NCBI RefSeq assembly: GCF_007713465.1
Contig: NZ_VMSG01000004.1
Span: 232,069 to 296,068, forward strand
Source: Pseudomonas sp. H3(2019)
Lineage (GTDB): Bacteria; Pseudomonadota; Gammaproteobacteria; Pseudomonadales; Pseudomonadaceae
DNA length: 64,000 nucleotides
Direction of reading: 5' to 3'
In this document: positions 27,221 to 36,868 of the stretch, piece by piece
How the letters are laid out: every line of letters begins with the position of its first letter
Numbering within the stretch: position 1 is the stretch's first letter
Notes under the pieces: model-generated
What the model saw: only the letters and a program-made list of their open reading frames with translations
Told to the model about the DNA's origin: nothing
The model's database searches: none
Position numbers and translations under genes: made by a program

Positions 27221-27670
27221 ATGACGCTTTCATCCTCTGATTCACCGCGCATTATCCGCATTGCCGCTGCCTTGCTGATCGGCCCGGACGGTCGAACCCT
27301 GCTGGTGCGCAAGCGCGGGACCCAGGCCTTCATGCAACCGGGCGGCAAGATCGAGGCCTGTGAGCAACCGGTCGAGGCGTTGGCCCGCGAGCTGGAAGAA
27401 GAACTGGGTTTGGTCATCGATACCACTCAAGCGAGTTATCTGGGCAAGTTTTCTGCGCCCGCCGCCAATGAGCCGGGGTTTGTGGTCGAGGCCGAGATTT
27501 TTCAGCTGGATATCCAGCAACACGTCACCCCGGCGGCAGAGATCGAAGAAGTGCTGTGGGTTGATCCGCACAACGTCGTTGATGTCACCCTTGCGCCATT
27601 GACACGGGACCTGATCCTGCCGTTTTATCGAGCCTCCCTGACGGCTCCGGCCTGCCCCCCCACACAATGA
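27221..27670 (+). CDS. Nudix hydrolase
   Basis: A 149-aa Nudix-fold hydrolase. The 23-residue Nudix box (G-x5-E-x7-R-E-U-x-E-E-x-G-U) is complete, at about residues 45-67: GGKIEACEQPVEALA followed by RELEEELGL. Substrates would be nucleoside diphosphates linked to another moiety; the exact one is not deducible. Starts 71 bases after the HD-GYP-like gene and is followed after 13 bases by the LysE-type exporter, with which it is probably cotranscribed. Confidence 0.85.
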   Translation: MTLSSSDSPRIIRIAAALLIGPDGRTLLVRKRGTQAFMQPGGKIEACEQPVEALARELEEELGLVIDTTQASYLGKFSAPAANEPGFVVEAEIFQLDIQQHVTPAAEIEEVLWVDPHNVVDVTLAPLTRDLILPFYRASLTAPACPPTQ

Positions 27671-27683
27671 CAAGGACTGCGTC

Positions 27684-28322
27684 ATGATTCCAACACATGA
27701 TCTGTTGATTTTTGCGGCGGCCTCGCTGCTACTGGTGCTGACCCCGGGCCCGAACATGATCTATCTGATCTCCCGTTCGATCTGCCAGGGACGCAAGGCG
27801 GGCGTGACCTCGTTGCTTGGGGTTGTCGCAGGTTTTTTCGTGCATCTGTTCGCCGCGGCGGCCGGTTTGACAGCAGTGTTCATGGCGGTGCCGATGGCTT
27901 ACGAGGCGCTCAAATGGGCCGGCGCCCTGTATCTGCTGTGGATGGCCTGGCAGGCAGTCAAACCGGGTGCGCGCTCGCCCTTTGAGGCGCAGCAATTACC
28001 GCCGGATTCTTCTCGAAAACTGATGCTGATGGGCTTTTTCACCAGCGCATTGAACCCGAAAATTGCGGTGTTCTATCTCTCGGTATTCCCGCAGTTCATC
28101 AGCCCGGAACATGGTTCGGTGTTTACCCAAAGTATCGCCCTGGGCCTGACCCAGATCAGCGTGAGTTTCACGGTTAACCTGTTTATCGCACTGTTTGCTG
28201 CCGGGATTGCCTCGTGGTTCGTCAACAATCCGAGCTGGCTGGCGGTTCAGCGCTATTTCATGGGCTTCGTACTGGCCGGGCTGGCAGTGCGGCTGATGTC
28301 TGAACAGCGGCGCATGGCTTGA
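27684..28322 (+). CDS. LysE/RhtB family amino acid exporter
   Basis: A 212-aa protein with six hydrophobic segments and the LysE family start: LLLVLTPGPNMIYLISRSICQGRKAGVTSLLGV (first 20 residues: LLLVLTPGPNMIYLISRSIC). GFFTSALNPKIAVFYLSVFP lies mid-protein. Inner-membrane exporter of amino acids or homoserine-lactone-like compounds; substrate unknown. AAGGA precedes its ATG, and its stop overlaps a possible TTG start of the next gene. Confidence 0.87.
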   Translation: MIPTHDLLIFAAASLLLVLTPGPNMIYLISRSICQGRKAGVTSLLGVVAGFFVHLFAAAAGLTAVFMAVPMAYEALKWAGALYLLWMAWQAVKPGARSPFEAQQLPPDSSRKLMLMGFFTSALNPKIAVFYLSVFPQFISPEHGSVFTQSIALGLTQISVSFTVNLFIALFAAGIASWFVNNPSWLAVQRYFMGFVLAGLAVRLMSEQRRMA

Positions 28323-28327
28323 CGCAT

Positions 28328-28825
28328 ATGGCAATCCAACGACTCGATGCCAGCCATGCACTCGCTTATCGGGCGCTGATGCTTGAGGCCTATGACCGTC
28401 ACCCGCAGGCGTTCACGTCGAGTGTCCGCGAGCGCGCGGTGATGCCGTTGAGCTGGTGGGAGTCACGCTTGACCAGCCCGCTGGACGTGCTGTTCGGCGC
28501 ATTTGAAGGCGACGAACTGGTGGGTATTGTCGGCCTGGCCTTCGAGGCGCGGGAAAAAGCCCGGCACAAGGCAACGCTGTTTGGTCTGTACGTGTCAGAC
28601 ACGGTCAGACAGCGCGGGCTCGGCTACCAACTGGTTCAGGCGCTTTTCATTGCGGCGCGGGCTCGGCCGGGGTTGAAGCTGATTCAATTGACCGTCACCG
28701 CTGGCAATGACGCCGCATTGGCGTTGTACCAGCGTTGCGGTTTCGCACAATTTGGCCTGGAGCCGCTGGCGGTGCGGGTTGGCGAAGAGTACTTCGACAA
28801 GATCCATATGTGGCGCGAGATCTGA
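28328..28825 (+). CDS. GNAT family N-acetyltransferase
   Basis: A 165-aa GNAT enzyme. Acetyl-CoA binding motif A is seen at LFGLYVSDTVRQRGLGYQLV (about 80-100) and a C-terminal NDAALALYQRCGF motif at about 130. ATG at 28328 is used. A TTG at 28319 would make a four-base overlap with the LysE-type gene, but neither start has a strong ribosome site. Acceptor unknown. Third gene of a probable Nudix-LysE-GNAT transcript. Confidence 0.83.
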   Translation: MAIQRLDASHALAYRALMLEAYDRHPQAFTSSVRERAVMPLSWWESRLTSPLDVLFGAFEGDELVGIVGLAFEAREKARHKATLFGLYVSDTVRQRGLGYQLVQALFIAARARPGLKLIQLTVTAGNDAALALYQRCGFAQFGLEPLAVRVGEEYFDKIHMWREI

Positions 28826-28835
28826 AACCAATCGA

Positions 28836-28945
28836 GATCGTTCCCACGCTCTGCGTGGGAATGCAGCCCGTGACGCTCCGCGTCACAGCCAAAATGGACG
28901 CGGAGCGTCCAGTGAGGCATTCCCACGCAGAGCGTGGGAACGATC
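28836..28945. repeat. Palindromic repeat, GTTCCCACGCTCTGCGTGGG family, copy 1
   Basis: Outer arms (GATCGTTCCCACGCTCTGCG at 28836 and its complement ending at 28945) enclose an inner CGTCACAGCC/GGACGCGGAGCGTCC segment. The same organisation recurs at 33565-33676 and 51232-51343. It lies between convergent genes and may act as a terminator. Confidence 0.85.
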
Positions 28946-28957
28946 ATCGACCAGGTT

Positions 28958-29887
28958 TCAGCGCACCGCGCTAACCCCATCCAGGGTCGAGAACGAGGTG
29001 TCCTTGGCCGTCAGCAGAAAGTCGCGCATATACGGCGCGTCGAGCATGTCGGCGCGGATCCCGGCGTATAGCGTGGCAAACAAACCTTTCTCACCGAGGC
29101 GCTTGGCCTTCACGTAACCCCGTGAGCTGTACTCATGCAGCGCCCAATGCGGCATGCCGCAGACGCCACGGCCGCTGGCCACCAGTTGCATCATCATCAC
29201 CGTCAGTTCCGAGGTGCGCACTTGCGCCGGTTCGATGTCGGCCGGTTCCAGGAAACGGGTGAAGATGTCCAGCCGATCACGTTCCACCGGGTAGGTGATC
29301 AGGGTTTCGCTGAGCAAATCTTCCGGGACGATGTACGGCTTGTTCGCCAACCGATGCTGGTTGGCCACCGCGAGCATCGCTTCGTAGGTGAACAACGGCA
29401 CGTAGGTAATCCCGGCCAGCTCCAGCGGGTCGGACGTTACCACCAGGTCCAGGTCACCACGGGCCAGGGCCGGCAGTGGGGCGAAGGAGAAACCCGACGC
29501 CAGGTCCAGCTCGACTTCCGGCCAGGCATCGCGGAACTGGTCGATGGTCGGCATCAGCCACTGAAAGCAGCTGTGGCATTCGATTGCCATGTGCAGCCGT
29601 CCGGCGGTGCCACCGGCCAGGCGTGCGATGTCGCGCTCGGCCCCGCGCAGCAGCGGCAGGGTCGCGTCGGCCAGTTGCAGCAGGCGCAGGCCGGCGCTGG
29701 TGAAACGCACCGGTTTGGTTTTGCGCACGAACAGCGGCATGCCCATGCGCTCTTCCAGCTCTTTGAACTGGTGGGACAGGGCGGACTGGGTCAGGTGCAG
29801 ACGGTCGGCGGCTTCGACCAGGCTGTCGGCCTCGCGCAAGGCGTGCAGGGTCTTCAGGTGACGGATTTCGAGCACTGGGGGCTCCAT
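28958..29887 (-). CDS. metR: MetR, LysR-type regulator of methionine synthesis
   Basis: A 309-aa LysR-family activator. N-terminal winged HTH (about 1-65: LEIRHLKTLHALREADSLVE, then ADRLHLTQSALSHQFKELE), then a periplasmic-binding-protein-like co-inducer domain. MetR uses homocysteine to control metE. It is transcribed divergently from metE with a 96-base shared control region containing a MetR-like dyad. Start at ATG 29887 rather than the TTG two codons upstream. Family and position agree, so the call is firm. Confidence 0.92.
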   Translation of the reverse strand: MEPPVLEIRHLKTLHALREADSLVEAADRLHLTQSALSHQFKELEERMGMPLFVRKTKPVRFTSAGLRLLQLADATLPLLRGAERDIARLAGGTAGRLHMAIECHSCFQWLMPTIDQFRDAWPEVELDLASGFSFAPLPALARGDLDLVVTSDPLELAGITYVPLFTYEAMLAVANQHRLANKPYIVPEDLLSETLITYPVERDRLDIFTRFLEPADIEPAQVRTSELTVMMMQLVASGRGVCGMPHWALHEYSSRGYVKAKRLGEKGLFATLYAGIRADMLDAPYMRDFLLTAKDTSFSTLDGVSAVR

Positions 29888-29917
29888 GAGCAAATTTTGT
29901 GATCAACACGAAAAGGT

Positions 29918-29930
29918 TGAGTTTGTCTCA
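29918..29930. promoter_or_regulatory. Candidate MetR operator
   Basis: TGAG-N5-CTCA dyad (TGAGTTTGTCTCA) in the metR-metE gap, resembling the MetR consensus TGAA-N5-TTCA with one symmetric change in each half. It is placed 54 bases before the metE start and 31 before the metR start. Confidence 0.5.
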
Positions 29931-29983
29931 TGTTGGGTTGGCTGTCGACAATAGGGCCATCTTTTACTTCGGAGAAACACACC

Positions 29984-32296
29984 ATGGCCTTGGCCCACAC
30001 ACTCGGTTTTCCACGCATCGGTGCCGACCGCGAGCTGAAAAAAGCCCTCGAATCCTACTGGAAGGGCGACCTCGATCAGGCCGGGTTGCAAAGCGTCGGC
30101 CGTGAACTGCGAGCCAGACACTGGCAAGTGCAGAAAGACGCCGGTATCGACCTGCTGCCGGTGGGCGACTTCGCCTGGTACGACCAGGTGCTGACGCACT
30201 CACTGACCTTTGGCGTGATCCCCGAACGCTTCGACAGCGCCAAGGATGCACAGGGCCTGCCGACCCTCGACACCTTGTTCGCAATGGCCCGTGGCGCCAG
30301 TGCAAAGTGCTGCGATGGTGAGTCAGCCAAGACACACCATGCGCAGGAACTGACCAAGTGGTTCGACACCAACTACCACTACCTGGTCCCGGAATTCAGC
30401 GCTGACCAGCCGTTCAAATTGAGCTGGGAGCAGCTGTTCGATGAAGTCGACGAAGCCCATGCCCTCGGTCACAGCGTCAAGCCAGTGATCATCGGCCCGC
30501 TGACTTATCTGTGGCTGGGCAAAACCAAAGGCAACGGCTTCGACAAGCTTGACCTGCTCGAGCGCCTGCTGCCGCTGTACGGCGAAATCCTCAATCGCCT
30601 CAAGGCTCAAGGTGTGGAATGGGTGCAGATCGACGAACCGATCCTGACCCTCGACCTGCCGCAAGCCTGGAAAAACGCTTTCGAGCGCGCCTACCACATC
30701 CTTCAGTATTCGCCGCTGAAAAAACTCGTGGCCACCTACTTCAGTGGCCTGGAAGACAACCTCGGGCTGGCGGTGAGCCTGCCGGTGGACGGCCTGCACA
30801 TCGACGCGGTGCGAGCGCCGGAACAACTGGGCCAGGTACTCGATCGCCTGCCGACTTACAAAGTGCTGTCGGTGGGCCTGGTCAACGGTCGCAATGTCTG
30901 GCGCTGCGAGCTGGAACAGGCGCTGGCACAACTGAAACCGGCGCAAGAGCGGTATGGCGACAACCTCTGGGTCAGCAGTTCGTGCTCGCTGCTGCACAGC
31001 CCGGTGGATCTGGATCGTGAAGACACGCTCGACGCCGAGCTGAAGAGCTGGCTGGCGTTCGCCGTACAAAAGTGCGGTGAAATTGCCGTGCTGCGTGATG
31101 CGCTCAACGATCCGCAAGCGCCGAAGGTCCAGGCTGCGCTGGCGCAGAGCCGTGCCGTGCAGGCCAGCCGTGCGCAGTCGCCACGCATCCACAAAGCCGA
31201 GGTGCAGGCGCGCATCCGGGCCATTCGCGACACCGACAGTCAGCGTCACTCCGTGTTTGCCAAGCGTATCGAGTTGCAACGTGCACGCCTGAATTTGCCG
31301 GCCTTCCCGACCACCACTATCGGCTCGTTCCCGCAGACCGCATCGATCCGTCTGGCGCGCCAGTCGTTCAAACAGGGCAAGCTCTCGGCCAACGATTACA
31401 CCGACGCCATGCACAGCGAAATCCGCCACGCGGTGCAAATCCAGGAACGTCTTGGCCTCGACGTGCTGGTGCACGGTGAAGCCGAGCGCAACGACATGGT
31501 CGAGTACTTTGCCGAGCAACTCGACGGCTACCTGTTCACCCGTTTCGGCTGGGTTCAGAGCTACGGCTCGCGCTGTGTGAAGCCGGCGATCATCTATGGC
31601 GACCTGAGCCGTCCGAAGGCCATGACCGTCGACTGGATCACTTACGCGCAGAGCCTTACCGACAAGGTCATGAAAGGCATGCTGACCGGGCCGGTGACGA
31701 TGCTGATGTGGTCGTTCCCGCGCGAAGACGTGTCGCGTAAAGTCCAGGCGCAACAGTTGGCGCTGGCCCTGCGCGATGAAGTGGTCGACCTGGAGCAGGC
31801 CGGGATCAAAATCGTCCAGATCGACGAAGCGGCGTTCCGCGAGGGCTTGCCGCTGCGCCGGGCGCAGTGGCCGGAATACCTCGACTGGGCGGTGCAAGCG
31901 TTTCGCTTGAGCGCGTCTGGCGTGCGCGATGAAACGCAGATCCATACCCACATGTGCTACAGCGAATTCAACGACGTGATCCAGTCCATCGCCGCCATGG
32001 ACGCCGACGTGATCACCATCGAAACCTCGCGTTCGGACATGGAGTTGCTGGAAGCCTTCAAGGCCTTCGACTACCCGAACGACATCGGCCCGGGCGTCTA
32101 CGACATCCACTCGCCACGGGTGCCGGACACCGCCGAGATGGTCAAGTTGATGAGTAAGGCTGTGCAGCGGGTTCCGGCCGAACGGCTGTGGGTCAACCCG
32201 GACTGCGGCCTGAAAACCCGCGCCTGGCCGGAGACGGAAGCAGCGTTGGTGAATATGGTGGCCGCTGCTCGCCAGTTGCGTAATCAACTGGCTTAG
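29984..32296 (+). CDS. metE: Cobalamin-independent methionine synthase MetE
   Basis: A 770-aa cytosolic enzyme, full length, that transfers a methyl group from 5-methyltetrahydropteroyltriglutamate to homocysteine. Starts [20 protein letters not shown] after GGAGA at 8 bases; an in-frame upstream extension is not family-like. Zinc and substrate motifs: [10 protein letters not shown] (about 440), [45 protein letters not shown] (His/Cys ligands) and NPDCGLKTR (Cys ligand). Divergent from its regulator metR. Followed by a REP pair. Confidence 0.97.
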   Translation: MALAHTLGFPRIGADRELKKALESYWKGDLDQAGLQSVGRELRARHWQVQKDAGIDLLPVGDFAWYDQVLTHSLTFGVIPERFDSAKDAQGLPTLDTLFAMARGASAKCCDGESAKTHHAQELTKWFDTNYHYLVPEFSADQPFKLSWEQLFDEVDEAHALGHSVKPVIIGPLTYLWLGKTKGNGFDKLDLLERLLPLYGEILNRLKAQGVEWVQIDEPILTLDLPQAWKNAFERAYHILQYSPLKKLVATYFSGLEDNLGLAVSLPVDGLHIDAVRAPEQLGQVLDRLPTYKVLSVGLVNGRNVWRCELEQALAQLKPAQERYGDNLWVSSSCSLLHSPVDLDREDTLDAELKSWLAFAVQKCGEIAVLRDALNDPQAPKVQAALAQSRAVQASRAQSPRIHKAEVQARIRAIRDTDSQRHSVFAKRIELQRARLNLPAFPTTTIGSFPQTASIRLARQSFKQGKLSANDYTDAMHSEIRHAVQIQERLGLDVLVHGEAERNDMVEYFAEQLDGYLFTRFGWVQSYGSRCVKPAIIYGDLSRPKAMTVDWITYAQSLTDKVMKGMLTGPVTMLMWSFPREDVSRKVQAQQLALALRDEVVDLEQAGIKIVQIDEAAFREGLPLRRAQWPEYLDWAVQAFRLSASGVRDETQIHTHMCYSEFNDVIQSIAAMDADVITIETSRSDMELLEAFKAFDYPNDIGPGVYDIHSPRVPDTAEMVKLMSKAVQRVPAERLWVNPDCGLKTRAWPETEAALVNMVAAARQLRNQLA

Positions 32297-32302
32297 GGGC
32301 GC

Positions 32303-32395
32303 CATCGCGAGCAGGCTCGCTCCCACATTTGATCTGTGTCGTACACAAACTCTGTATCCGACATAAATCCTGTGGGAGCGAGCCTGCTCGCGATG
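32303..32395. repeat. REP pair, GCGAGCAGGCTCGCTCCCAC type
   Basis: Two inverted REP hairpins facing each other (32303-32330 and about 32368-32395) with 37 bases between, a standard fluorescens-group BIME. The remaining 130 bases to the next gene (32396-32525) hold only a T/C-rich stretch and no obvious operator. Confidence 0.85.
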
Positions 32396-32525
32396 AACGA
32401 TAACGCGGTCTCCAAAACGACCGTTCGGCACCCTTCATCAAACTGTCACGCAACTGTGGCAGCGCGCTTTAACAAAGTTCATCAGACTCGCGCTCTACTG
32501 GGGTTCTGCGTTTCGGTGTTTCTTC

Positions 32526-33560
32526 ATGCGGGTACGATTTTTTTCAACTGCGGTTTTTCTGGCCGCGCTGCTATTCGGACTGCCGTCATTGGCGGCTTCG
32601 CGCTGCGATGTCAATGTGCCGACCGAGCGTGTCGATCTGGCGCAGGTGAGCCTGGCGTACCAGAGCATCGGTCGTGCGTCCGATCCTGCGTTGCTGCTGG
32701 TGATGGGCCTGGGTGGCCAGTTGATTCACTGGCCGGACGAGGTGGTGGTAGCGCTGTGCGAGCAGGGGTTCAGGGTGATTCGCTATGACAACCGCGATGT
32801 CGGGCTGTCGACCTGGCGTCAGGCGCCGGCCAACGCCAATCTGACCTTTGAGGTGCTGCGCTACAAACTCGGTTTACCCGTAGCGGCGCCGTACAGCCTG
32901 ACGGATATGGCGGACGACGCGCTGGGGCTGATGGATGCGCTGCACGTGGAGCAATTCCATGTACTGGGTGCGAGCATGGGCGGGATGATCGCCCAGCACA
33001 TGGCGGCGATGGCGCCGCAACGGGTCGAGAGTCTGACACTGATCATGACCAGCTCGGGCGCTGAAGGCTTGCCAGCACCCAACGCGGCGCTGGTGCAATT
33101 GCTCTCACGGCGCAGTGCGCCGAACCGGGAAGTGGCGCTGGAGCAACAGGCCGATCTGCTGGCCGCGCTGGGCAGTCCGCAGGTCACCGATGATCGTCAG
33201 GCGCTGTTGCATCAGGCCGCGGTGTCATACGACCGGGCGTTCAATCCTGAAGGGGTGAAACGCCAGATCATGGCGATCCTCGCCGAACCGAGCCGGGTGG
33301 CGTTGCTCAACCAACTGCGGGTGCCGACGCTGGTGGTGCATGGCACCGCCGATCCGCTGTTGCCGGTGATGCATGGCATTCACCTGGCGGCGCATATCCA
33401 GGGCAGTCAGTTGAAGCTGATTCCGGGGCTGGCCCATCGTTTTCAGGAAGCGTTCAAGGCGCCGTTACTGGCGGCGGTGTTGCCGTACCTGCGAAACCAT
33501 CGTGAAGACACCTCGCATTGGGCGCAGATTGATCCGGTGCTGGCGCCGAATCTGTTGTAA
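32526..33560 (+). CDS. Exported alpha/beta hydrolase
   Basis: A 344-aa protein with an N-terminal signal-like segment ([20 protein letters not shown], cleavage near AAS). The alpha/beta-hydrolase fold shows [14 protein letters not shown] (oxyanion region), [11 protein letters not shown], nucleophile elbow [11 protein letters not shown] (Ser about 146), an acid in [10 protein letters not shown] and the His in GLAHRFQEA. The substrate is unknown; the family includes esterases and epoxide hydrolases. Monocistronic, flanked by repeats. Confidence 0.83.
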   Translation: MRVRFFSTAVFLAALLFGLPSLAASRCDVNVPTERVDLAQVSLAYQSIGRASDPALLLVMGLGGQLIHWPDEVVVALCEQGFRVIRYDNRDVGLSTWRQAPANANLTFEVLRYKLGLPVAAPYSLTDMADDALGLMDALHVEQFHVLGASMGGMIAQHMAAMAPQRVESLTLIMTSSGAEGLPAPNAALVQLLSRRSAPNREVALEQQADLLAALGSPQVTDDRQALLHQAAVSYDRAFNPEGVKRQIMAILAEPSRVALLNQLRVPTLVVHGTADPLLPVMHGIHLAAHIQGSQLKLIPGLAHRFQEAFKAPLLAAVLPYLRNHREDTSHWAQIDPVLAPNLL

Positions 33561-33564
33561 GGCG

Positions 33565-33676
33565 GATCGTTCCCACGCGCAGCAAAGGAATGCCTCTACG
33601 GACGCTCTGCGTTCGGCTGTTGAAGGGACGCGGAGCGTCCCGGGCTGCATTCCCACGCGGGAGCGTGGGAACGATC
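33565..33676. repeat. Palindromic repeat, GTTCCCACGCTCTGCGTGGG family, copy 2
   Basis: Same outer arms and inner GACGCTCTGCGTTC/GGGACGCGGAGCGTCC hairpin as the copies at 28836 and 51232, with a few mismatches in the left arm. Lies between convergent genes. Confidence 0.8.
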
Positions 33677-33702
33677 ATGCGGGGGGAACGATCTTCACAG
33701 GA

Positions 33703-35100
33703 TCAGCGGACAATCTTGTCCACATGAATCCCGAGTTTTTTCAGCCGATACCAGAAGCTGCGCTCCGAGATGCCGATCAGTTGCGCAGCGGCCGCTTGCA
33801 CACCATTGCTTTGTTGCAGGGCGGCAAGAATGTAGGACTTCTCGACTTCCACCAGCGCGGCGTCGAGGTCCGGCGGCACGCCAGTGCCTACGTTGAGGGG
33901 CACGCGGGCGCCGTCGACGGTGGGCCTTGAGGCGAACAGGTACGCCGGCAGATCGTCTTCTTCGATCACTGAACCCGAAGCCACGATGGTGGCGCGTTCA
34001 ACGCAGTTCTGCAGTTCGCGGATGTTCCCCGGCCACGGATAACTGGCCATGGCCTGCAAGGCTTCCGGGCTGAAACCGGTGATGCGTTTGCCAGCAGTGG
34101 CGCCCAGAGTGTGAGCAAAATGCCGGGCCAATGGCGCGATGTCTTCGAGCCGTTCACGCAGGGGCGGCAGGGGGATCGGGAACACGTTGAGGCGATAGTA
34201 GAGGTCTTCGCGAAACTCTTTGTTGGCCACCGCTTCCAGCAGGTTCTTGTTGGTGGCGGCGATCACGCGCACATCGACTTTGCGCTCGCGCTGGTCGCCC
34301 ACCGGCTCGATCACTCGCTCCTGCAAGGCGCGGAGGATTTTTGCCTGCAAGGCCAGCGGCATGTCGCCGACCTCATCGAGAAACAAGGTGCCCTTGTCGG
34401 CCTGCATGAAGCGCCCGACCCGGTCCGCCATGGCGCCGGTGAAGGCGCCTTTGCGATGGCCGAACATTTCACTTTCCAGCAACCCTTCGGGGATCGCCGC
34501 ACAGTTCACTGCGACGAAGGGTTTGTCGGCGCGGTTGCCGTGTTTGTGGATGGCCCGGGCGACCATTTCCTTGCCGGTGCCGCTTTCGCCGGTGAGCAGG
34601 ATGGTCGCATTGCTTTCGCGTACCGAATCCACTGCTTGCAGCACTCGGCGGAAGGTCGGGCTGTCGCCCACCAGGCTGTCGATCTGCTGGTGTTCTTCAA
34701 GCTCGGCGCGCATGCGCTGGTTGTCTTTGAGAATGTCGCGAAATTGCAGGGCCTTGTTGACGGTGATGTCCAGCTCATCGATGTCGAACGGCTTGGCAAT
34801 GTAGTCGAAGGCGCCATTGCGCATCGACTGCACGGCGTTTTTCACTGTGCTATAGGCCGTCATGACGATCACCGGCAGTTGCGGATAGCGCACTTTGACT
34901 TCCGCCAGCAACTGCGGCCCGTCCATGCCGGGCATGCGCCAGTCGCTGATCACCAGGTCGATGTCTTCCTGTTCCAGCACTTTGAGCGCGTGCAGGCCAT
35001 TGCTGGCGGTGAACACCTGGATGTCGTTCTGGCTCAGGGCCGAGGCCAACAAGTCGCAGAGCTTGGGCTCGTCATCGACCACCAGAATGTTATGCGTCAT
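33703..35100 (-). CDS. NtrC-family sigma-54-dependent response regulator
   Basis: A 465-aa activator from ATG at 35100 (MTHNILVVDDEP), overlapping the kinase stop by 11 bases. Receiver (about 3-115; Asp in LVISDWRMPGMDG; YIAKPFD), AAA+ domain (about 140-375) with GESGTGKEM Walker A, an intact GAFTGA loop (HRKGAFTGAMADRVGRF) and GTLFLDEVGDMP, and a C-terminal Fis-type HTH (AAAAQLIGISERSFWYRLKK). It is the last gene of the 40976-33703 operon, whose own promoter looks sigma-54-dependent, so autoregulation is likely. The signal is unknown. I could not match it to a named system. Confidence 0.92.
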   Translation of the reverse strand: MTHNILVVDDEPKLCDLLASALSQNDIQVFTASNGLHALKVLEQEDIDLVISDWRMPGMDGPQLLAEVKVRYPQLPVIVMTAYSTVKNAVQSMRNGAFDYIAKPFDIDELDITVNKALQFRDILKDNQRMRAELEEHQQIDSLVGDSPTFRRVLQAVDSVRESNATILLTGESGTGKEMVARAIHKHGNRADKPFVAVNCAAIPEGLLESEMFGHRKGAFTGAMADRVGRFMQADKGTLFLDEVGDMPLALQAKILRALQERVIEPVGDQRERKVDVRVIAATNKNLLEAVANKEFREDLYYRLNVFPIPLPPLRERLEDIAPLARHFAHTLGATAGKRITGFSPEALQAMASYPWPGNIRELQNCVERATIVASGSVIEEDDLPAYLFASRPTVDGARVPLNVGTGVPPDLDAALVEVEKSYILAALQQSNGVQAAAAQLIGISERSFWYRLKKLGIHVDKIVR

Positions 35101-36868
35101 CACTGTCCCCGTCGTCGCTGTCGTCTTCGCCATTGGCCGGAATGTACAGGCTGAAGGTGGCGCCGGCATCTTTTTCGCTGACGCATTCAACTCGCCCGTC
35201 ATGGTTTTCCATGATCGAGAAGACTTTGGCCAGCCCAAGCCCCGTTCCGGACGCCTTGGTGGTGACGAACGGCGTGAATATTCGCTCGAGCATGTCCGGT
35301 TCGATGCCCTGGCCGGTGTCGGACACGCTGATGACGGTGTACTGCCCTTCACTGGCGATGCCCAGGGTCAGGCGACCGCCGTCGGGCATCGCGTCAATGG
35401 CATTGAGCACCAGGTTCAGGCAGGCCTGTTTGAGCTGTCGGGCGTCGGCGTACATGGTCGCGGCCGGCGCGTTGTCTTCGATTCGGGCGTCAATGTTGTG
35501 GGTCGCCAGTTCCGGCGCACAGAAACCGATCAGTTCATCGACCAATGGCCGTGCCAGCTGGGTCGAACGCATGGGCGCGCTGGGCTTGGCAAAGTCGAGG
35601 AAGTCGGTGATCAGGTCGTTGATCCGGCTGACCTCGCTGACCACGTATTCCAGATGCCGTTTGTCGGTCTCGGGCAGGTCGGCGCGACGGTGCAGTAATT
35701 GGGTCGCGGTCTTGATGATGCCCAGCGGGTTGCGGATTTCATGGGCCAGGCCCATGGCCACTTCACCCAGGGCGTGCAAGCGATCACGACGGCGCAGCTG
35801 CGATTCCAGGTGCTGCAACTCGCCGAGACGTTCGGTCATGTGGTTGAAGGTGCTGCTCAATTCGGCCAGTTCGTCGCTGCCATAGACTGGCACTCGCTGA
35901 CGATAATCGCCGTCGATCACCGCCCGAACGCCTTTGGATAGAGCGCGCAGGGGCTGGGTCAGGCGTTGCGAGACCAGCCAGCCGACACCCAGCGACAGCG
36001 CCGAACTGAGGATGAAAATCAGGATGAACAGATTGCTCTGGTTCACCAGCCCGACCAGACTGTTGTGGCGCAGCAGGCCGCTGAAGATCACGCCCTGAAG
36101 TTCACCGTTGTCGGTGAGGATTGGCCGATAGATGCCGCTGTAGTTATTGGTGAACTGTTCGATCGGTTTTTTCGTGGCGCGCAGGATTTGCTCGATATCT
36201 TCGGGCACCTTCATGGGGTGATCGTCGAAGCGCTGGGTAGCGAAAATTTCCGAGAAGTCCTCGGCCTTGGCCAGGTACAACCGCAGGTCAAGGGAATGCA
36301 CATCGGCGACGCTGGTGAGGAAGCTGCTGTCCAGATAGTTGGCGAGGACCAACTGATAGTCGACCCCAGCCTGGGTCGTCTGGAAGGTCGAGACCAGGAT
36401 GCCGGTGGACGCGCCCGCGACCTGAATGGTTTGCAGGACGGCTTTGGGCGCGGTGTTGATTTGCTGGACGATGTCGTCGGTCACGGTACTGAACAGCACT
36501 TTGTGATCGCTGGTGCGCACCAGCGCCACGACGTCGATGCCCATGGCTTCGGCAATGTCGGCGCTGAGGCGGTCCTGCCGGGCCGAAAGCCGGTCGTTGA
36601 TCGGGCGGATGTGGCGCAGCAACAACTGGGCGACCCGCGTGTTTTCGCGGAGGATTTCCCGGACTTCGTCTTCGACGATCTTGGTCGATTCCTGCAACCA
36701 GATGCGCACGTTGCTATCGAAGATCTGTGACAGCGTGGTGGCCGCCAGTTCCGCAGCGATCATGGTCGGGATTACGCTGACCAGCCAGAATGCCAATACC
36801 AGCTTGCGTTGCAGGCTCCAGCGGGAGATGGCGAAGGGCAGGGCTTTACGGCGTCGGACTTTGATCAT
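35090..36868 (-). CDS. Membrane histidine kinase, partner of the NtrC-type regulator
   Basis: A 592-aa kinase. First membrane segment about 22-45 (LVLAFWLVSVIPTMIAAEL), a periplasmic sensory domain (about 50-275, cache-like; DIVQQINTAPKAVLQTIQVA), second membrane segment (about 280-302), HAMP, H-box GEVAMGLAHEIRNPLGIIK (His about 370), N-box LNLVLNAIDAMP and G-boxes VSDTGQGIEPDM and GTGLGLAKVFSIMENH. Its ATG shares one base with the upstream GNAT stop (TGATG), and its stop overlaps the regulator start. The long periplasmic domain implies an extracytoplasmic ligand. Confidence 0.92.
   Translation of the reverse strand: MIKVRRRKALPFAISRWSLQRKLVLAFWLVSVIPTMIAAELAATTLSQIFDSNVRIWLQESTKIVEDEVREILRENTRVAQLLLRHIRPINDRLSARQDRLSADIAEAMGIDVVALVRTSDHKVLFSTVTDDIVQQINTAPKAVLQTIQVAGASTGILVSTFQTTQAGVDYQLVLANYLDSSFLTSVADVHSLDLRLYLAKAEDFSEIFATQRFDDHPMKVPEDIEQILRATKKPIEQFTNNYSGIYRPILTDNGELQGVIFSGLLRHNSLVGLVNQSNLFILIFILSSALSLGVGWLVSQRLTQPLRALSKGVRAVIDGDYRQRVPVYGSDELAELSSTFNHMTERLGELQHLESQLRRRDRLHALGEVAMGLAHEIRNPLGIIKTATQLLHRRADLPETDKRHLEYVVSEVSRINDLITDFLDFAKPSAPMRSTQLARPLVDELIGFCAPELATHNIDARIEDNAPAATMYADARQLKQACLNLVLNAIDAMPDGGRLTLGIASEGQYTVISVSDTGQGIEPDMLERIFTPFVTTKASGTGLGLAKVFSIMENHDGRVECVSEKDAGATFSLYIPANGEDDSDDGDSDDA

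Noticed and set aside
30323..32431. 702-codon reverse frame opposite metE
   Set aside because: A shadow of the conserved metE coding sequence in high-GC DNA; no ribosome site and no recognisable motif.
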